From Colwellia sp. 20A7 (GTDB taxonomy: Bacteria > Pseudomonadota > Gammaproteobacteria > Enterobacterales > Alteromonadaceae), in NCBI RefSeq assembly GCF_009832865.1, contig NZ_CP047130.1:930001-994000 (forward strand): 64,000 nt of DNA. Direction: 5' to 3'. Positions 61,260 to 64,000 of the stretch are shown in pieces. Under the pieces are notes generated by a model. It saw only the letters and a program-made list of their open reading frames with translations, did no database searches and was not told where the DNA came from. The stretch's first letter is position 1. Each line of letters opens with the position of its first letter. The translations under genes were made by a program, and so were the position numbers.

Positions 61260-63470
61260 ATGAACTTATCTTATATGCAAAGTCTCGATTTCTCACCTTG
61301 GTTTAATTGTTATCAACAGCAAGCGTTGATGTTAAATGAACGACGCCTAATTGTATTGGTGGGGGATAGTGCTTGGTCGAGTTCTTTATTAAAAAATACT
61401 GATAGTGTTAATGACGAAAAGAGTAAAGAAACAACGTGGTTTATTTATGGTGACAGCAGCAATATTCAACCAAATATTGCTAAGCAGCGTTTTCGCGATA
61501 AATTAGGCAGCGAAAGCAATTTTGTAATCTTTCAAGATCCTGATTTATCTATTGATGCTTTTGCCTGCTTGTCAGGGACATTAGTGGCAGGCGGCATATT
61601 TTTTCTCTTAATAAACGATAAATCACAGATAACAGACAGCTTTTTCTATCAACGATTTTTTAACTTATTAAACACTTTTCCTGAACATGTGATTATTGAA
61701 CAAAATCAATTTGTACTACCTACCTTGCTACCTACGTTAACAGCACATAAAGCGGTTAATGCTTTTGAACATAATGATGCATTATTAGCCTATAACTGTG
61801 TCACTCAAGAGCAAGTGGTTGCCGTTGAATCAATTATAAAAGTGTTTAAAGGTAAGCGAAATAAACCTTTAGTATTAACGGCTGATAGAGGCAGAGGCAA
61901 ATCTTCCGCTTTAGCAATTGCGTGTGCCGAATTATTAAAATCGGCAACTAAAGAATATAATTTGCGATTAGTTATTACGTCGGCAGATATAAATTCATTA
62001 ACCGTCTTCTTTAACCACTTGATTCGTTGCTTGCCTGAAGGCGAGTTTCAAAAGAGTAAGTTTACAGTGTTAAATGGCTCAGTGGAGTTCATTGCTGTTG
62101 ACCAATTAATTAAGCAGCCAGTAAATGCTAGTTTACTGCTAGTTGATGAAGCAGCGGCTATTCCTATCTATTTGCTTGAACAGTTATTGTCGAACAACTC
62201 TCGCTTAGTATTTGCCACCACCATTCATGGCTACGAAGGGGCAGGGCGAGGCTTCACCTTAAAATTTCAAGGCACGCTAGCGGCTCAATATCCTCATTGG
62301 CAAAGCTTACATATAAATGAGCCTATTCGATGGCGAGTTAATGACCCACTTGAGCAATTAGTTTTTGAAGCTTGTTTGTTGAATGCTGAACTGCCAAGTA
62401 TAGCGGATGAACCATCAATAAATGGCTTGTCTTCATTAGTCTTTAAGAAATTTAGCGCTATTGAGTTAGCGCATAATGAATCACTGTTTAAGCAAGTTTT
62501 TTCGGTGTTAGTTACTGCGCATTATCAAACTAAACCAAGTGATGTAAAAATGATTCTAGATAATGAGCAAGTGCAGCTTGTCTGTTTATTATCTGGAGAA
62601 TTAACGAAGCAAAAAGTAGTCGCGGTTGCACTCTTAATTAATGAAGGTAGCTCTAGTTCTAGTTCTAGCTCTAATTCTAGTGCCATCTCAGATTCTACTA
62701 TTATCGATAGTGAATTAGTGAGTGCGATTCAGCAATCTAAAAGGCGTTTAAAAAATCATTTTGTTCCGCAATCACTATTAACCCAATGCGGAATTGAATA
62801 TGCCTTCGATTATCATTACATCAGAGTGATGCGAATTGCAGTACACCCACAACTACAACAGCAAGGCATTGGCAGTTATTTTTTAGATAAAATAGAAAGT
62901 TTTGGCAGGTTACAAAAAGTTGATTTTCTGGCGTCTAGCTTTGGTGCGACTAAGCCGTTACTTTCTTTTTGGCTAGTAAACCACTTTAAATTAGCGCGTA
63001 TAGGTTTCCAAAAAGATAAAGCAAGCGGTGAACAATCAGCCTTAGTACTTAAAGCGTTGTCTTCAAAAGCTACGGTGGCACTTACGGATATAAATTCAAC
63101 GTTCTACCGCAGTTTTGAATACCTATTAACAGATGAGTATAAGTATTTATCTGCCAAGTTAGTAGCATTAATCATGTGTAACTCACCTAAGTTAACTTGT
63201 GTTGAATTGAGCGAGCGTGATCAAGCGAATGTTGCCACTTTTGCTAAGGGATATGGGCAATATTCAAGTTGTGTTTTTAGTTTACATTTATGGCTTAAAT
63301 TGGCTTTTTCTGATCCAAAGTTCGCTGAAGACGAAGACTTGTTGATATTCATCAATCGTATCTTCCAGAAACATAGCATTAATGATGTTTGTAATACTTA
63401 TGGGTTTACTGGCAAAAAAGCACTTGAACAATTTTTGAGATCAAAAGTAAAACTCTTACTAAGCCGTTAA
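61260..63470 (+). CDS. tmcA: tRNA(Met) cytidine acetyltransferase
   Basis: A 736-residue protein. The N-terminal region is DUF1726-like; Walker A is TADRGRGKSSALAIA (about 210-222) with DEAA-like LLVDEAAAI (Walker B), the helicase-like part; a GNAT domain with MRIAVHPQLQQQGIGSYFLDKI (about 523-545) follows, and a C-terminal tRNA-binding part. It makes N4-acetylcytidine at position 34 of tRNA-Met. It is longer than the E. coli protein (about 670), partly by a Ser-rich insert (464-475) encoded by AGTTCT-type repeats. Confidence 0.93.
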   Translation: MNLSYMQSLDFSPWFNCYQQQALMLNERRLIVLVGDSAWSSSLLKNTDSVNDEKSKETTWFIYGDSSNIQPNIAKQRFRDKLGSESNFVIFQDPDLSIDAFACLSGTLVAGGIFFLLINDKSQITDSFFYQRFFNLLNTFPEHVIIEQNQFVLPTLLPTLTAHKAVNAFEHNDALLAYNCVTQEQVVAVESIIKVFKGKRNKPLVLTADRGRGKSSALAIACAELLKSATKEYNLRLVITSADINSLTVFFNHLIRCLPEGEFQKSKFTVLNGSVEFIAVDQLIKQPVNASLLLVDEAAAIPIYLLEQLLSNNSRLVFATTIHGYEGAGRGFTLKFQGTLAAQYPHWQSLHINEPIRWRVNDPLEQLVFEACLLNAELPSIADEPSINGLSSLVFKKFSAIELAHNESLFKQVFSVLVTAHYQTKPSDVKMILDNEQVQLVCLLSGELTKQKVVAVALLINEGSSSSSSSSNSSAISDSTIIDSELVSAIQQSKRRLKNHFVPQSLLTQCGIEYAFDYHYIRVMRIAVHPQLQQQGIGSYFLDKIESFGRLQKVDFLASSFGATKPLLSFWLVNHFKLARIGFQKDKASGEQSALVLKALSSKATVALTDINSTFYRSFEYLLTDEYKYLSAKLVALIMCNSPKLTCVELSERDQANVATFAKGYGQYSSCVFSLHLWLKLAFSDPKFAEDEDLLIFINRIFQKHSINDVCNTYGFTGKKALEQFLRSKVKLLLSR
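62649..62684 (+). repeat. tmcA: Ser-coding microsatellite inside tmcA
   Basis: Twelve codons: AGC TCT AGT TCT AGT TCT AGC TCT, AAT, TCT AGT, GCC, i.e. eight Ser, Asn, two Ser, Ala. The codons alternate AGY and TCT, giving a hexamer repeat. It lies in the poorly conserved loop between the helicase and GNAT parts. Confidence 0.85.
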
Positions 63471-63478
63471 TCCGCTAA

Positions 63479-63718
63479 TTAGTTTCTTGCTTGCCAACCC
63501 CAGAATTTTTTCATACTCAAATATTCACAACGTTTATCATTACCACTTTCGCCAGACTTCTGACCACAAAGATGAATATCTTCATGGTGTAATAACCGGT
63601 CTACATAGTAATTAATTGTTTTAGCTAATCCACAAGTTGGGTAGTCTTTATAGGTTTCAATTAAAATGGTTAACCAACGTTCAAGCTGTAAAAATTCACC
63701 TGAGGTATTTAAGCGCAT
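63479..63718 (-). CDS. Small conserved protein of unknown function
   Basis: A 79-residue protein: MRLNTSGEFLQLERWLTILIET then YKDYPTCGLAKTINYYVDRLLHHEDI, with three Cys in the second half. I do not recognise the family. Its first codons overlap the end of the gene at 63709 by 10 bp, so the two form a leftward operon. It is convergent with tmcA: its stop is 9 bp past the tmcA stop. Confidence 0.6.
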   Translation of the reverse strand: MRLNTSGEFLQLERWLTILIETYKDYPTCGLAKTINYYVDRLLHHEDIHLCGQKSGESGNDKRCEYLSMKKFWGWQARN

Positions 63719-63921
63719 AAATATTGCTCCACATTTATTCCATCATCTGTACTGGTTGCTAATAAGGCTTGCCACAGAACTTTTTTAGCGCTTGCGTTTA
63801 AACATTTACAATCGCCACCATGTAACACTCCTGACTTAAGTAATTGATGTAGCATATTACTTGATAATTCAACTTGAACTTTCGTGGTATTAATGTCGGC
63901 GCTAGAAATTTCAGAAGTCAT
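63709..63921 (-). CDS. Small protein of unknown function
   Basis: A 70-residue protein. MLHQLLKSGVLHGGDCKCLNASAKKVLWQALLAT (about residues 23-56) is a compact Cys-containing segment; LHGGDCKCLN has a CxC. Not recognised. It overlaps the 63479 gene at its 3' end and leads the leftward pair. A Fur-like box lies upstream at the window edge, so the pair or the next gene beyond the window may be iron controlled. Confidence 0.6.
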   Translation of the reverse strand: MTSEISSADINTTKVQVELSSNMLHQLLKSGVLHGGDCKCLNASAKKVLWQALLATSTDDGINVEQYLCA

Positions 63922-63980
63922 ATCTCATCCTTTAATTTACATTTTCTTAATCCTTAAAATAAACCAACCACCAATTAAAT

Positions 63981-63999
63981 GCAAATGATAATTATTACT
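63981..63999. promoter_or_regulatory. Fur-box-like sequence at the right edge
   Basis: GCAAATGATAATTATTACT matches 14 of 19 bases of the Fur consensus, including the ATGATAAT core. It is 60 bp before the leftward 63709 gene start and may equally belong to a gene beyond 64000. Confidence 0.5.
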
Positions 64000-64000
64000 A

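Overview
The window reads as chromosomal DNA of a cold-marine gammaproteobacterium of the order Alteromonadales, most likely a Colwellia or close relative. This is inferred from the AT-rich sequence, the housekeeping gene set (ccm, hemH, dinB, alaS, csrA, oadGAB, tmcA), the nagK-nagA-nagP GlcNAc pathway with a NagR-like operator, the many TonB/PUL-style genes and the short Alteromonadales-type intergenic repeats. No species assignment is possible without a search.

Layout. (1) 1-9.7 kb, carbohydrate-flavoured accessory region: the end of a Gfo/Idh/MocA dehydrogenase, a sodium:solute symporter, a lipoprotein, a DUF1499 membrane protein, a Nudix hydrolase, a secreted two-Ig-domain protein ending in a dockerin-like module that is cut by an in-frame stop, a cohesin-like protein with a PEP-CTERM-type tail, and a membrane-anchored AraC regulator. 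(2) 10-22.5 kb, a divergent glycan/modification locus: leftward operon GH20 hexosaminidase - sulfotransferase - unknown exported protein; rightward TonB-dependent receptor - TPR-sulfotransferase - Asp/Asn-hydroxylase-like protein - SecB paralogue - GST-like protein. (3) 22.7-32 kb: metY, a YehS/DUF1456 protein, an RhlE-type helicase, a Bax-like glucosaminidase, glutaredoxin, msrPQ and a pair of amidohydrolases, the second lacking the usual metal motif. (4) 32.4-36.1 kb: nagK-nagA-nagP behind a 20-bp palindromic operator. (5) 36.3-45.6 kb: cytochrome c maturation split into two divergent units (ccmABCDE leftward, ccmFGHI rightward) followed by hemH. (6) 45.7-50.9 kb: dinB with a LexA-like box, a decayed recX fragment, alaS and csrA. 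(7) 51.0-54.3 kb: tRNA-Ser(GCU), two near-identical tRNA-Arg(ACG) units, an IS630-family element, tandem 103-bp repeats, a small secreted protein and a frameshifted gene. (8) 54.4-57.6 kb: the oadGAB sodium pump behind a GntR-like palindrome. (9) 57.7-64 kb: M48 lipoprotein protease, orphan histidine kinase, pdxH, a small acidic protein, tmcA, two small unknown genes and a Fur-like box at the right edge.

How genes work together. The strongest system-level signals are: (a) a dockerin-like module and a cohesin-like PEP-CTERM protein in adjacent genes, beside a membrane AraC regulator; (b) repeated GTGCCAC-type elements spaced by multiples of 21 bp, present both before the dockerin gene and in the divergent GH20/TonB-receptor promoter region, suggesting one AraC-type regulon over loci 10 kb apart; (c) a TonB receptor followed by a TPR-sulfotransferase, a hydroxylase-like protein and a SecB paralogue, which could be a dedicated export and modification cassette. 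All functional links are inferences from sequence and gene order; no searches were run.
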